A DNA stretch of 64,000 nt from Kordiimonadaceae bacterium (lineage in GTDB: Bacteria > Pseudomonadota > Alphaproteobacteria > Sphingomonadales > Kordiimonadaceae), in the NCBI GenBank assembly GCA_017640725.1, contig JAEPQB010000003.1:434001-498000 (forward strand), read 5' to 3'. The notes beneath the pieces were generated by a model. The model was not told the DNA's origin, made no database searches, and was given only the letters and a program-made list of their open reading frames with translations. This document shows positions 1 to 7,661 of the stretch, one piece after another; position 1 is the first letter of the stretch; every line of letters begins with the position of its first letter. The position numbers were made by a program, and so were the translations under genes.

Positions 1-467
1 CTGGTGATAAACAATTTAAAATCCTGACACACATCACGGCGACCATATTGGTGTTCCAAATAGTCATGGGTGCTTTAGTTGCAGGACTGAAAGCGGGGCT
101 GATTTTCAATGAGTGGCCATTGATGGGAGAGGGGTTCATGCCAACGGGCCTACTATCGCTGGATCCAGTGTGGCAGAACTTTTTTGACAATGCTGTCACG
201 GTCCAGTTCGACCATAGAATTGGGGCATATCTCCTTTTTGCGTTTGTATGCGTGCTGGTATTGAAAGGCCGGGCGCAAAACCCACTTATTAGAGGCGCAA
301 GCCTAGTGCTGTTTGTGGGGGTAATTCTGCAGATGACGCTGGGTATTGTGGCTTTGTTGCTTGAGGTCCCGGTGAGTTGGGGAACAGCGCATCAAGGCGG
401 CGGCGCTATACTACTATTAATAATAACATACCTGATGCATATTCAGCGTCGGGAGAGGGCAGCTTAA
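1..467 (+). CDS. ctaA: Heme A synthase, C-terminal part (truncated by window start)
   Basis: The reading frame is already open at base 3, so the 5' end of the gene lies outside the window. The visible ~154 residues match the C-terminal half of COX15/CtaA heme A synthase, which oxidises the C8 methyl of heme O to give heme A for cytochrome c oxidase in the inner membrane. The segment GALVAGLKAG followed by FNEWPLMGEGFMP is typical of the family; the histidine in FDHRIGAYLLF and that in TAHQGGGAILLL are the heme-ligand histidines of the second half of the protein. Hydrophobic stretches alternate with short loops as expected for membrane helices. The stop overlaps the next start (TAATG), implying translational coupling to cutA. 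Confidence 0.88.
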   Translation, partial: GDKQFKILTHITATILVFQIVMGALVAGLKAGLIFNEWPLMGEGFMPTGLLSLDPVWQNFFDNAVTVQFDHRIGAYLLFAFVCVLVLKGRAQNPLIRGASLVLFVGVILQMTLGIVALLLEVPVSWGTAHQGGGAILLLIITYLMHIQRRERAA

Positions 468-808
468 TGACACAAGAAGACCAACAACAAAGCGACTATG
501 TAACTGTTTATGTAACGGCAGAGAGCGAGGATGTTGCTGTTCATATGGCGACGGCAGCGGTGAAATCACGATTGATTGCGTGTGCAAATGTGTGCCCGGG
601 AAGCCGTTCTATCTATGAGTATGATGGCATTATTCAGCTCGAAAAAGAGGTGATTTTGTTCATGAAAACCTCGCGGCAGCGTGTCCCGGAACTGATTGCA
701 ATGATCAAGGAAATGCACAGTTATCAAGTGCCCTGCATCACTGTGTTGCCGATCGAGGATGGCAATCCAGATTATCTGGACTGGGTAAACGCGCAGACCA
801 AGGGCTGA
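467..808 (+). CDS. cutA: Divalent-cation tolerance protein CutA
   Basis: A 113-residue protein of the trimeric CutA family (PII-like ferredoxin fold), linked to copper/divalent cation tolerance. The start is the ATG that overlaps the ctaA stop as TAATG; a longer open frame begins at 377 but would lie within the ctaA coding region. Family features visible are the N-terminal beta strand YVTVYVTAES, the conserved ACANVCPGSRSIYEYDG segment, and the C-terminal YQVPCITVLPIEDGNPDYLDWV block. Length is normal for the family. Its biochemical role is poorly settled in general; nothing in the neighbourhood, apart from coupling to the copper-enzyme-related heme A synthase, makes it more specific. Confidence 0.9.
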   Translation: MTQEDQQQSDYVTVYVTAESEDVAVHMATAAVKSRLIACANVCPGSRSIYEYDGIIQLEKEVILFMKTSRQRVPELIAMIKEMHSYQVPCITVLPIEDGNPDYLDWVNAQTKG

Positions 809-861
809 ATCTGGTCAGTTGCACAAGGCACCCCGTATAAAGCTGTTTTGAACGGTACTTG

Positions 862-1350
862 TTAGTCTCTCGGTTGGAATATTTGAATAATATTGCCTTC
901 AGGGTCTTTGATCTGGAAGGCAAGTACTCCAAACGTTGGGTCTTCAAATAGGTTACCGTATAATTCTGCACCTGCGCTCTCTAGTGCTGCACGCGCGTCG
1001 GCTGCGTTCGATACAAATATGCCAACTTTCACAGGGCCTAGAACCAAGGCGCGCGGAGAGCTGTTCCCCTTTTCCAGTGGTGTGAAGCTACCGTTTAGAG
1101 AAATCAACTCTACCAGTAACGGTCCATTTGATAGCAGAGCAACGCGCCCCCGGCCGCCAGGAATGTCGGCAACACGTTGTGTTGTTGTACCGAACATGCT
1201 GTTAAACCAAGCTATTTCGCGATCCAGGTCTTTAACACTGAGCGCAACAAATGCTGGCGAGGCTATGGTTAACTCAGGCGAGTTGACCTCGCCTTGCGCG
1301 GTAGCATTAGGCGACAGTGCAATTAATAGTGCGATTAAAAATGTCCTCAT
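862..1350 (-). CDS. Secreted VOC (glyoxalase-fold) protein
   Basis: 162 residues. The chosen ATG at 1350 gives a clean signal peptide (MRTFLIALLIALSPNATAQ) and is preceded by a GGGG-rich ribosome binding site; an upstream in-frame start would add 41 residues and bury the signal. The mature part has the vicinal-oxygen-chelate pattern: ASPAFVALSVKDLDREIAWF at the start and GVLAFQIKDPEGNIIQIFQP at the end, with GPVKVGIFVSNAADARAALE in the middle. The family includes glyoxalase I, dioxygenases and fosfomycin-resistance enzymes; the substrate here cannot be read. Export to the periplasm is unusual because most VOC enzymes are cytoplasmic. It lies downstream of an oxidoreductase on the same strand, separated by a palindrome. 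Confidence 0.75.
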   Translation of the reverse strand: MRTFLIALLIALSPNATAQGEVNSPELTIASPAFVALSVKDLDREIAWFNSMFGTTTQRVADIPGGRGRVALLSNGPLLVELISLNGSFTPLEKGNSSPRALVLGPVKVGIFVSNAADARAALESAGAELYGNLFEDPTFGVLAFQIKDPEGNIIQIFQPRD

Positions 1351-1445
1351 GCTGATCCCCCGTGCAACGCCGGTATAGGCCAACAGCATAGGCGGATTTG
1401 AGGGAGCCGCAAATAGCGGAACGATTGCCTGGAAAGTATGGAGTG

Positions 1446-1473
1446 TTGAACGACGTCTGCAGACGTCGTTCAA
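1446..1473. repeat. Perfect 28-bp palindrome between two minus-strand genes
   Basis: Two 14-base arms with no spacer; the left arm begins TTGAACGACGTCTG and the centre is CTGCAG. It lies 96 bases upstream of the VOC protein start and 28 bases after the oxidoreductase stop, both on the minus strand. Neither strand has a T-run after it, so it is not a standard intrinsic terminator. It may be a dimeric repressor operator or a structured RNA processing site; function is inferred only. Confidence 0.7.
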
Positions 1474-1500
1474 AAGTAAATTCAGATTATGAGTTGCACT

Positions 1501-2511
1501 CTAGGCGTCTGAGAGTTTCACGACCTGCTTGCCAAAGTTTTTGCCTTGCATCATGTCGATGAAAGCTTGTGGTGCGTTTTCGATGCCCTCAGCCACGCTT
1601 TCATGATATTTGAGTTTGCCTTCATTGAGCCAACCTGCAGCTACCTGGATCCACTCCATGCCAAGTTCAGGATAATTGAAGACAATGAAACCCTGCATCT
1701 TTGCGCTGCGGCCAACAAGTAAAGCCATATTGCGTGGGCCAGGCGGCATGTCATCCAGTGTCGCATTGTACATGGAAATCATGCCACAGAGCGCGATGCG
1801 GCTGTGGAAATTCAGGTTGGCGATTACGGCTTCAAGCTGAGGCCCGCCAACATTTTCAAAGTAAACGTCGATGCCATTTGGGTTGCAGCGCTGCATCGCT
1901 TTGTAAACATCTTCGTTTTTATAGTTAAACGCCTCGTCGAAACCGAGTTCGTCTTTCAAGTAGGCAACTTTGTCGTCAGACCCGGCGCTGCCCGCCACAT
2001 GGCACCCCATGTTTTTTGCGATTTGGCCAACAACTTGGCCCACAGCACCAGATGCCGCAGACACAAAGACATTCTCACCTTCCTTCAGTTCTGCAACACC
2101 CTTCAGGCCGACGTACGCAGTCATACCAGGCATTCCGAGTATGCCGAGATAATAGGAGAGGGGAGCCAGATTGGGGTCCACAGCATGGTACCCTTCGCCA
2201 TCGGTAACCGTATAGTTCGCCCAATCACCCATGCCTACAACGTAACTTCCAACGTCAAAGGCGCCGCCATTGGACGCTACCACTTTGCCAACAATTCCTG
2301 CCTGCAAAGGTTCTCCGATCTGGAACGGCGGTACATAGCTTTTGACATCGTTCATGCGGCCCCGCATGTAGGGGTCGACGGACATATAACTCGCCTCTAC
2401 CACGATTTGACCGGGCCCAGGTTCTGGCACGGTTGTTTCAGCGAGTTCAAAATTGTCAGCCACAGGCCAGCCTGTTGGGCGACTTTTAAGCAGTATCTGT
2501 TTATTGGACAT
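1501..2511 (-). CDS. NADP-dependent oxidoreductase, CurA/leukotriene-B4-dehydrogenase type
   Basis: 336 residues, medium-chain dehydrogenase/reductase without zinc ligands. Start at 2511 follows a GGGAG ribosome binding site; an upstream in-frame start would add 19 residues that do not match the family. N-terminal GroES-like domain contains SVDPYMRGRM, a signature of the NADPH-dependent curcumin reductase/prostaglandin reductase branch. The Rossmann domain shows GMPGMTAYVGL, VSAASGAVGQVVGQIAK and YFENVGGPQLEAVI. Such enzymes reduce activated double bonds of enones in the cytosol. The physiological substrate is unknown. A short inverted repeat ATTGG-T-CCAAT lies at 2575-2585 upstream and could be an operator. 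Confidence 0.85.
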   Translation of the reverse strand: MSNKQILLKSRPTGWPVADNFELAETTVPEPGPGQIVVEASYMSVDPYMRGRMNDVKSYVPPFQIGEPLQAGIVGKVVASNGGAFDVGSYVVGMGDWANYTVTDGEGYHAVDPNLAPLSYYLGILGMPGMTAYVGLKGVAELKEGENVFVSAASGAVGQVVGQIAKNMGCHVAGSAGSDDKVAYLKDELGFDEAFNYKNEDVYKAMQRCNPNGIDVYFENVGGPQLEAVIANLNFHSRIALCGMISMYNATLDDMPPGPRNMALLVGRSAKMQGFIVFNYPELGMEWIQVAAGWLNEGKLKYHESVAEGIENAPQAFIDMMQGKNFGKQVVKLSDA

Positions 2512-2700
2512 AGTGTGCTCCCATTTTCTTTTAAGTGATATGGGTCTGGTGGCGGCTGGGGCAATCAATTTGGGATTGGTCCAATATTTAGACGCTTAAA
2601 GGTGCAAATAAAGCTTTTGAAAATATGGGGTAAATAAATACCGTAAATCTAAATCACTGTAATTATTGAATATTATCAGGAACACTGAGTATTTTTGGTG

Positions 2701-2728
2701 TTGACTTCAAAGCGGGGATGCCTATATT
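2701..2728 (+). promoter_or_regulatory. Probable housekeeping promoter of rplM-rpsI
   Basis: TTGACT at 2701-2706 and TATATT at 2723-2728 are separated by 16 bases, close to the sigma-70 consensus, giving a leader of about 95 bases before rplM. The rest of the 2512-2830 gap is AT-rich from about 2590 to 2700 and holds no supported gene; the only other structure I see there is the short inverted repeat at 2575-2585 near the divergent oxidoreductase. Confidence 0.6.
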
Positions 2729-2830
2729 CCGCGGCTTAATGACATGCGAGAAGCGCCTTTGGGCGAGTTTCGCGAATTGAAGCAGATAGCCGGAGCAATG
2801 TTGCCGGCTGAAACCAAAGGTACCATTGCG

Positions 2831-3289
2831 ATGAAAACCTATTCCGCAAAACCTTCGGAGATTGAAAAGAAATGGCTGATTGTTGACGCCGAGGACGTTG
2901 TTCTTGGTCGCCTGGCTCAAGCTATTGCTGTTGTTCTCCGCGGTAAGCACAAACCATCATACACGCCTCACATGGACTGCGGCGACAATGTAATCGTTGT
3001 GAATGCAGACAAAGTGAAGCTGACGGGTAAAAAACTGTCTGACAAAGTTTACTACCGTCACACTGGCCACCCAGGCGGCATCAAATCAGCAACTGCTGGC
3101 GAGATCCTGAATGGTCGCTTCCCTGAGCGCGTTGTTCAAAAAGCTGTTGAGCGCATGATCCCTAAAGGACCGCTCGGTCGCCAACAACTCCGTAACCTGC
3201 GTGTATACGCTGGCACAGAACACCCACATGCCGCGCAAGAGCCAGCTGTGCTCGATGTTGCTGCGATGAACCCGAAGAATAAGAGGTAA
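2831..3289 (+). CDS. rplM: 50S ribosomal protein L13
   Basis: 152 residues. The ATG at 2831 begins [15 protein letters not shown], the usual L13 start; the frame is open for 29 codons upstream but that stretch is the leader. Family motifs are visible: [42 protein letters not shown] and the C-terminal [17 protein letters not shown]13 is one of the early assembly proteins of the large subunit. It is followed after 5 bases by rpsI, the universal bacterial pair, transcribed from the promoter at 2701-2728. Confidence 0.97.
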   Translation: MKTYSAKPSEIEKKWLIVDAEDVVLGRLAQAIAVVLRGKHKPSYTPHMDCGDNVIVVNADKVKLTGKKLSDKVYYRHTGHPGGIKSATAGEILNGRFPERVVQKAVERMIPKGPLGRQQLRNLRVYAGTEHPHAAQEPAVLDVAAMNPKNKR

Positions 3290-3294
3290 GCAAC

Positions 3295-3774
3295 ATGGCA
3301 GACCTTCAAGACCTTAAAGAACTGACTGGCGAAGCAACAGCAGCAGCGGAAGCTGCTCCAGTTGAGCGCACAGCAGTTAAAGATGAGCAAGGCCGCTCCT
3401 ACGCTACTGGTAAGCGTAAAGACGCTGTTGCTCGCGTTTGGATCAAGCCTGGTTCTGGCAAGATCACTGTTAACGGCCGTGACCAAGAAGTTTACTTCGC
3501 ACGTCCAACGCTGCGTTTGATCGTTAACCAGCCTTTCCAGGTTGCAGGCCGTGAAAACCAGTATGATGTCGTTGCAACAGTAAAAGGTGGTGGCCTTTCT
3601 GGTCAGGCCGGTGCGGTTAAGCACGGTATTTCACAAGCGATCCAGCTTGCTGAACCTGAGCTGCGCGGTGCGCTGAAAGCTGCTGGCTTCCTGACACGTG
3701 ACAGCCGTGTTGTTGAACGGAAGAAATACGGTAAGGCAAAAGCCCGTCGTTCTTTCCAGTTCTCCAAGCGCTAA
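3295..3774 (+). CDS. rpsI: 30S ribosomal protein S9
   Basis: 159 residues, with an N-terminal extension of about 30 acidic/alanine-rich residues before the core, as is common in alphaproteobacteria. Core motifs are [35 protein letters not shown] and the C-terminal [18 protein letters not shown], whose basic tail reaches the decoding centre near tRNA in the P site. It forms an operon with rplM (5-base gap) and is closed by an intrinsic terminator at 3841-3868. In many alphaproteobacteria argC follows directly; here argC is almost 10 kb further on. Confidence 0.97.
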   Translation: MADLQDLKELTGEATAAAEAAPVERTAVKDEQGRSYATGKRKDAVARVWIKPGSGKITVNGRDQEVYFARPTLRLIVNQPFQVAGRENQYDVVATVKGGGLSGQAGAVKHGISQAIQLAEPELRGALKAAGFLTRDSRVVERKKYGKAKARRSFQFSKR

Positions 3775-3840
3775 TACTACTTCAAAGTTTTTGTTTCGAG
3801 TATCTGTTCCGAGTACCAACAAATTTTGTATTGAGTTCAA

Positions 3841-3868
3841 AAGGTCGCCCCCAGGGGCGGCCTTTTTT
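3841..3868 (+). terminator. Intrinsic terminator of rplM-rpsI
   Basis: A GC-rich stem, AAGGTCGCCC pairing with GGGCGGCCTT (one T-G wobble) around a CCAG loop, is followed by a run of six T. It lies 66 bases after the rpsI stop. Confidence 0.85.
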
Positions 3869-3947
3869 GTTTGCGGCGTTCACTTCGGATTAGTTAGTGT
3901 CACTTAGTGATTTTTCTCTTTAGTTGTCTCAATCGGTAAGGTTTAGC

Positions 3948-4442
3948 ATGCAAAAATTCTTATTCGTCCTCACCCTTATGTTTTGTACGCAGCAGATAGC
4001 TCTCGCGGATGAATTCGAAGAAAAGGCCAGCCAACTTTTGCATTTGTCTAACTCAGTAGAGCCGACGCTTAAGGCGATGGATCGAATGATTGAGACAATG
4101 GACCCAGTGCTGTCGGAAAACATGTTCCGCCAGTATTCCGCGGCGGGGAAGGATGTTACGAAGGAAGATGTAGACCAACTGTTATTAGAGTGGCGCCAAG
4201 AGTTTGTGAAACGAATTGAGGCAAGATTGGTCCCACTGATTGTTGACGTTTATAGGGAGCACCTCACAATTGCTGACTTGGACTTCCTGATTTCAGTGAT
4301 GGAAAAGCCCGAGTACAAAAAATATACGGACATGGTTCCCGCGCTTATGGAAAAGTCACAAATTGTTGGCGAGCAGATGGGGCAAGAGATCGGCTTGGAA
4401 GTTCTCAATGAGCTAGTTGCAAAGAATCCAAAATTTCAGTGA
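3948..4442 (+). CDS. DUF2059 domain protein, probably periplasmic
   Basis: 164 residues from the ATG at 3948 (a TTG start at 3924 in the same frame is less likely; GGTAAGG lies a suitable distance before the ATG). The first ~21 residues form a signal peptide (MQKFLFVLTLMFCTQQIALA). The mature protein is helical, with the DUF2059-like C-terminal pattern of a helix pair ending in FLISVMEKPEYKKYTDMVP followed by QMGQEIGLEVLNEL. The function of the family is unknown. It stands alone, after the rpsI terminator and convergent with the deacetylase gene. The 139-base gap downstream shows no clear feature. Confidence 0.7.
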   Translation: MQKFLFVLTLMFCTQQIALADEFEEKASQLLHLSNSVEPTLKAMDRMIETMDPVLSENMFRQYSAAGKDVTKEDVDQLLLEWRQEFVKRIEARLVPLIVDVYREHLTIADLDFLISVMEKPEYKKYTDMVPALMEKSQIVGEQMGQEIGLEVLNELVAKNPKFQ

Positions 4443-4581
4443 TTTGGAAGTTTTAGAATAAGTCCATGACGTGGGCGTCTTTTCGACATTTACGGCAAAT
4501 TTGCACAGATATTTGGGTGTTGCTGCAAAATTAAATGGCTTGCCTATCAGTCGCCTGAAAGGGTTCCAGTGCGTGAGTCCA

Positions 4582-5616
4582 TTAGTTGCTAGCAAACCCC
4601 GATAGCAGGGCAACCACGTTGGTCCCTAGCTCATCAATTGCATAGCCGCCCTCCAGAATAATCGCAGTTGGCAAGTTTATCGCAGCAACACGTTTGCCAA
4701 TTTCGACATAATGCTCTGTCTCAAGCTCAAAGAAGCCAAGGGGGTCTTCTTTAAAGGTGTCTGCCCCAAAGGATAGAACCAACGCTTCGGGTGCGTACGC
4801 AATCAGTTTCTGGATGGCCTGTTCGAGAGTTGGCAAATAAGTCTGCCAACTTGTGCCTTTAGGGAGGGGTAAATTCAAATTGTAGCCAGAGCCTACCCCA
4901 TCACCTATCTCTTCCGCATGTCCCAAATAGTAGGGATACTCGCTAGTCGGGTCGCTGTGGATATTGACTACCATCACATCGTTGCGTTCATAGAAAATGG
5001 CTTGGGTGCCATTGCCATGATGATAGTCCACGTCAAGAACAGCCACCCGGGCGGCCCCTTCGTCCCGAAGGGTCTGTGCCGCGATTGCCGCGTTGTTTAA
5101 AAAGCAATAGCCACCATACTGTGATGGCATCGCGTGATGCCCTGGCGGGCGGGAAAACGAAAATGCATGCTGTTCCGGTCCGTTCCAAACCGCTTTGGCG
5201 GTTGAAATGGCTGATTGTGCCCCTTGATAAGCCACTTCCCATGTGCCGGGGCAAATAGGCGTGCCAGAATCGAAACAGTACAGCCCCAGTTTTCCGTCAA
5301 TGGTCTGGGGTGCTACGTCGACGCGCATGCCTTTACCCGGCCAAACCAAAGGCACTATGTCGCCGGACCTGCCAGCCGCGGTCCAATCGTTCCATGCGGT
5401 TTCCAAAAAAGCAACATACTGCTCATCATGCACGGCGGTGATGGTCATTTTGCCATGGTCTGCAGGCACTTGAATGTTAGTGAAACCAGCTGATTTAAAC
5501 GCAGCTGCAATGGCGTCCGCGCGTGTTGGATTTTCAAAGCATGGCTTTAATTCACCGTCCTTGATTTCCCCTGCACAATCATGAGCGGCGTGCTTATCTG
5601 CGTAGAAAATGAGCAT
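4582..5616 (-). CDS. HDAC-superfamily deacetylase (acetylpolyamine amidohydrolase-like)
   Basis: 344 residues. A good AAGGAAT site precedes the ATG. Active-site residues of zinc-dependent deacetylases are complete: the His pair H160-H161 in SRPPGHHAMPSQYGGYCF, metal ligands D197 and H199 in DVDYHHGNGTQ, D286 in SFGADTFKEDPLG and the catalytic tyrosine Y325 in LEGGYAIDELG. The overall pattern, including the N-terminal MLIFYADKHAAHD and FFELETEHY, is closest in my judgement to bacterial acetylpolyamine amidohydrolases, which remove acetyl groups from acetylputrescine or acetylspermidine in the cytosol. The gene lies 50 bases downstream of a deformylase-like gene on the same strand, probably in one transcript. 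Confidence 0.88.
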   Translation of the reverse strand: MLIFYADKHAAHDCAGEIKDGELKPCFENPTRADAIAAAFKSAGFTNIQVPADHGKMTITAVHDEQYVAFLETAWNDWTAAGRSGDIVPLVWPGKGMRVDVAPQTIDGKLGLYCFDSGTPICPGTWEVAYQGAQSAISTAKAVWNGPEQHAFSFSRPPGHHAMPSQYGGYCFLNNAAIAAQTLRDEGAARVAVLDVDYHHGNGTQAIFYERNDVMVVNIHSDPTSEYPYYLGHAEEIGDGVGSGYNLNLPLPKGTSWQTYLPTLEQAIQKLIAYAPEALVLSFGADTFKEDPLGFFELETEHYVEIGKRVAAINLPTAIILEGGYAIDELGTNVVALLSGFASN

Positions 5617-5666
5617 GACAATTCCTTGCTATCGATTGCGAAAGTTTGACCGGCGCCTGTGCCACC

Positions 5667-6257
5667 TCAATGGTTGTTGCTACACTCAGGGTCTGCGCAG
5701 CAGGCGTTGTGCTTTTGAACCGAGCCTTTGACCATCTTTTTCATCAGTCGGTCCCGTTTCAATTTGGAAATATGGTCAAGAAATGTTTTCCCTTCCAGAT
5801 AGTCCATTTCGTGTTGGATGACTGTTGCAAGCCAACCCTCTGCCGTCATCGTGTGGTGGTTGCCTTCCACGTCTTGAAAGGCAACTTCTATGGATTCAGG
5901 TCGGCTGATGCTGGCTCGGATACCAGGAAAACAAAGGGAAGATTCTTCCCGCTCAATTTTGGAGTCTGTTTTTGCTGTGATGGAAGGATTAACATAAACC
6001 AGCGGGGAACGCTTGCCGTCTTCTTGCAGGTCAACGACAATGATGCGTTCAAGCAGTCCTACCATATTGGCACCCATGCCAATGCCCCGATGCTCGTACA
6101 TTAGGTCTAGCATTTCTGCGATGGTGGATTTGAGTTGATTGTCAAACGCCACGACAGGTTTCGCTTTTTGGCGAAAAATAGGGTCGGGAGCCATGACTAA
6201 AGCTAACTGTGTTATTATAACTTTCCTTTTACCATTGCGCAGTATTAAGTGTATCAA
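5667..6257 (-). CDS. Peptide deformylase homologue with degenerate metal site
   Basis: The PDF fold is recognisable (PDPIFRQKAKPV at the N-terminus, IIVVDLQ, the HExxH helix, FLDHISKLKRDRL). All three PDF motifs are altered: GxGLAAxQ is GIGMGANMV (Gln lost), EGCLS is ESSLC (metal-ligand Cys replaced by Ser, with a Cys two residues later), and HEMDH is HEMDY (second ligand His replaced by Tyr). Only the first His and the catalytic Glu remain. The tail is Cys/His-rich (NACCADPECSNNH). It is therefore probably not a normal deformylase. The start is uncertain: TTG at 6257 (given here), or ATG at 6194, which would cut into the first strand. The deacetylase gene follows after 50 bases. Confidence 0.72.
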   Translation of the reverse strand: MIHLILRNGKRKVIITQLALVMAPDPIFRQKAKPVVAFDNQLKSTIAEMLDLMYEHRGIGMGANMVGLLERIIVVDLQEDGKRSPLVYVNPSITAKTDSKIEREESSLCFPGIRASISRPESIEVAFQDVEGNHHTMTAEGWLATVIQHEMDYLEGKTFLDHISKLKRDRLMKKMVKGSVQKHNACCADPECSNNH

Positions 6258-6306
6258 AAGCTTTAATGGCGCTATCTAGTGCGCATCGCAAGGAATAGCA
6301 AGCAAC

Positions 6307-7164
6307 ATGTCGCAAGGCTATGTGACTTTGGCAACTGGAGACAGGCAGTATTTTGATGCAGCCGCCAATGTTGCCCTTAGCATTCGAATGAATGACGAAA
6401 AGCGGCCGATTAGTTTGGTTTGTGATGACCCCGCAAAATTGACGGACGACGAGCGCGCCTTGTTCGATCGCATCATTGTGGCTTTGCCAGGAACGCTCGG
6501 TGTGGGGTGTGCAGGAAAACTGGATATTCCTGATTTTCTACCTTACGACGAAACAATATTTTTAGACTCAGACTGCCTGATCATCAAAAAGGATATGGAT
6601 CGACACTGGGACAAGCTTTCGGGGCATTGTTTTAATGTTGCCGGCAGCAAAGAGACAAAAGGACCGTGGTATACTTTTGAAATTGCCGACGTGTGCAGCG
6701 CACTAAGCCTGGACTATATGGTGCATATGAACAGCGGGGTTATGTACTTCCGAAAAGGCAAAGAGTTGGATCAGTTCCTCAACGTTGTTCAGGATCTCAG
6801 GGACAATGCTCAGGAAGTCCTTTTTGTTCAACATCGAGACATGAACGCCCAGATTGCAGACGAGCCGGTATGGGGGGCTGCCATGGGCAAAATGAAGATG
6901 GAACCTGCACAATATACTGCAGAAGAAGGCTCGTTGATGGTGACGACATACATGTCGAGAGCGGTTAACTATGATCCAGTAAAAAACATCAGCGAGATGG
7001 AAAAGAGTAAGGGTTACTTTCTTTTAGGCCGCTTTTTGTCCAAAGGGTGGGTCAAGCACTCCACTTCAGTTGCCCACTTCATCAAATTCAAGCCTCGGGG
7101 CGTATACCGCCAGTGCGTGAAGCAACTCCGTGAATGGGGAAATATCGGGCCTAGCGAGATCTAG
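6307..7164 (+). CDS. GT-A fold glycosyltransferase-like protein
   Basis: 285 residues. The N-terminal half has a GT-A/nucleotide-diphospho-sugar transferase pattern: YVTLATGDRQYFDAAANVAL, then a predicted DxD metal/nucleotide-sugar site in YDETIFLDSDCLII. Later segments (YMVHMNSGVMYFRK, PVWGAAMGKMKM) fit acceptor-side motifs of GT8-like enzymes. There is no signal peptide or membrane helix, so it is likely cytosolic. It is divergent from the deformylase-like gene and has no polysaccharide cluster beside it; donor and acceptor are unknown. Confidence 0.65.
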   Translation: MSQGYVTLATGDRQYFDAAANVALSIRMNDEKRPISLVCDDPAKLTDDERALFDRIIVALPGTLGVGCAGKLDIPDFLPYDETIFLDSDCLIIKKDMDRHWDKLSGHCFNVAGSKETKGPWYTFEIADVCSALSLDYMVHMNSGVMYFRKGKELDQFLNVVQDLRDNAQEVLFVQHRDMNAQIADEPVWGAAMGKMKMEPAQYTAEEGSLMVTTYMSRAVNYDPVKNISEMEKSKGYFLLGRFLSKGWVKHSTSVAHFIKFKPRGVYRQCVKQLREWGNIGPSEI

Positions 7165-7211
7165 AAAGCTGCAAGCGCGTATCAAACATTACAAAGAGAT
7201 GGGGTTCCGCC

Positions 7212-7646
7212 ATGGAAATTAGGAATACATTGGCTGCAGCAGCACTAAGTGTGTTTGCCCTGAGCGCCCTGACCGCTCAGGACGATTTCACAACACCTTC
7301 CAATCCGGATACAGTACTATATTTTATTAGCCCTGCTGACGGGGAAACTATCAAAGGGCCAGTGACAGTAAAATTTGGCCTGAAAGGTATGGGCGTTGCA
7401 CCTGCTGGTGTGGAAAAAGAAGGTACGGGGCACCACCATCTGTTGGTAAACGTGCCTTTGCCTGAACTTGAATACAATATCGTGATGGACGAAAACCATC
7501 TGCATTTTGGTGGCGGCCAGACGGAAACAACGTTGGCGTTGCCTCCGGGCAAGCATACGTTGCAGCTGCTGCTGGGTGATCAAAACCATTTGCCCCACAA
7601 ACCAGCGGTCTATTCAAGCCAGATCACGATTACAGTTGTTGAGTAG
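7212..7646 (+). CDS. DUF4399 domain protein, exported
   Basis: 144 residues with an N-terminal signal (MEIRNTLAAAALSVFALSALTA). The mature part carries the DUF4399 pattern: YFISPADGETIKGPVTVKFG, the His-rich GTGHHHLLVN segment, ENHLHFGGGQTET and GKHTLQLLLGDQNHLPH. The repeated GxHHHL/NHLHF/NHLPH motifs suggest a metal-binding beta-sandwich, but no activity is established for the family. It precedes the tautomerase gene by 15 bases, so the two may be co-transcribed. Confidence 0.8.
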   Translation: MEIRNTLAAAALSVFALSALTAQDDFTTPSNPDTVLYFISPADGETIKGPVTVKFGLKGMGVAPAGVEKEGTGHHHLLVNVPLPELEYNIVMDENHLHFGGGQTETTLALPPGKHTLQLLLGDQNHLPHKPAVYSSQITITVVE

Positions 7647-7661
7647 TTCAGGGGACTGATT

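Noticed and set aside
1804-2538. Plus-strand frame of 244 codons opposite the CurA-like oxidoreductase
   Set aside because: The minus-strand gene has all family motifs; this frame has none.
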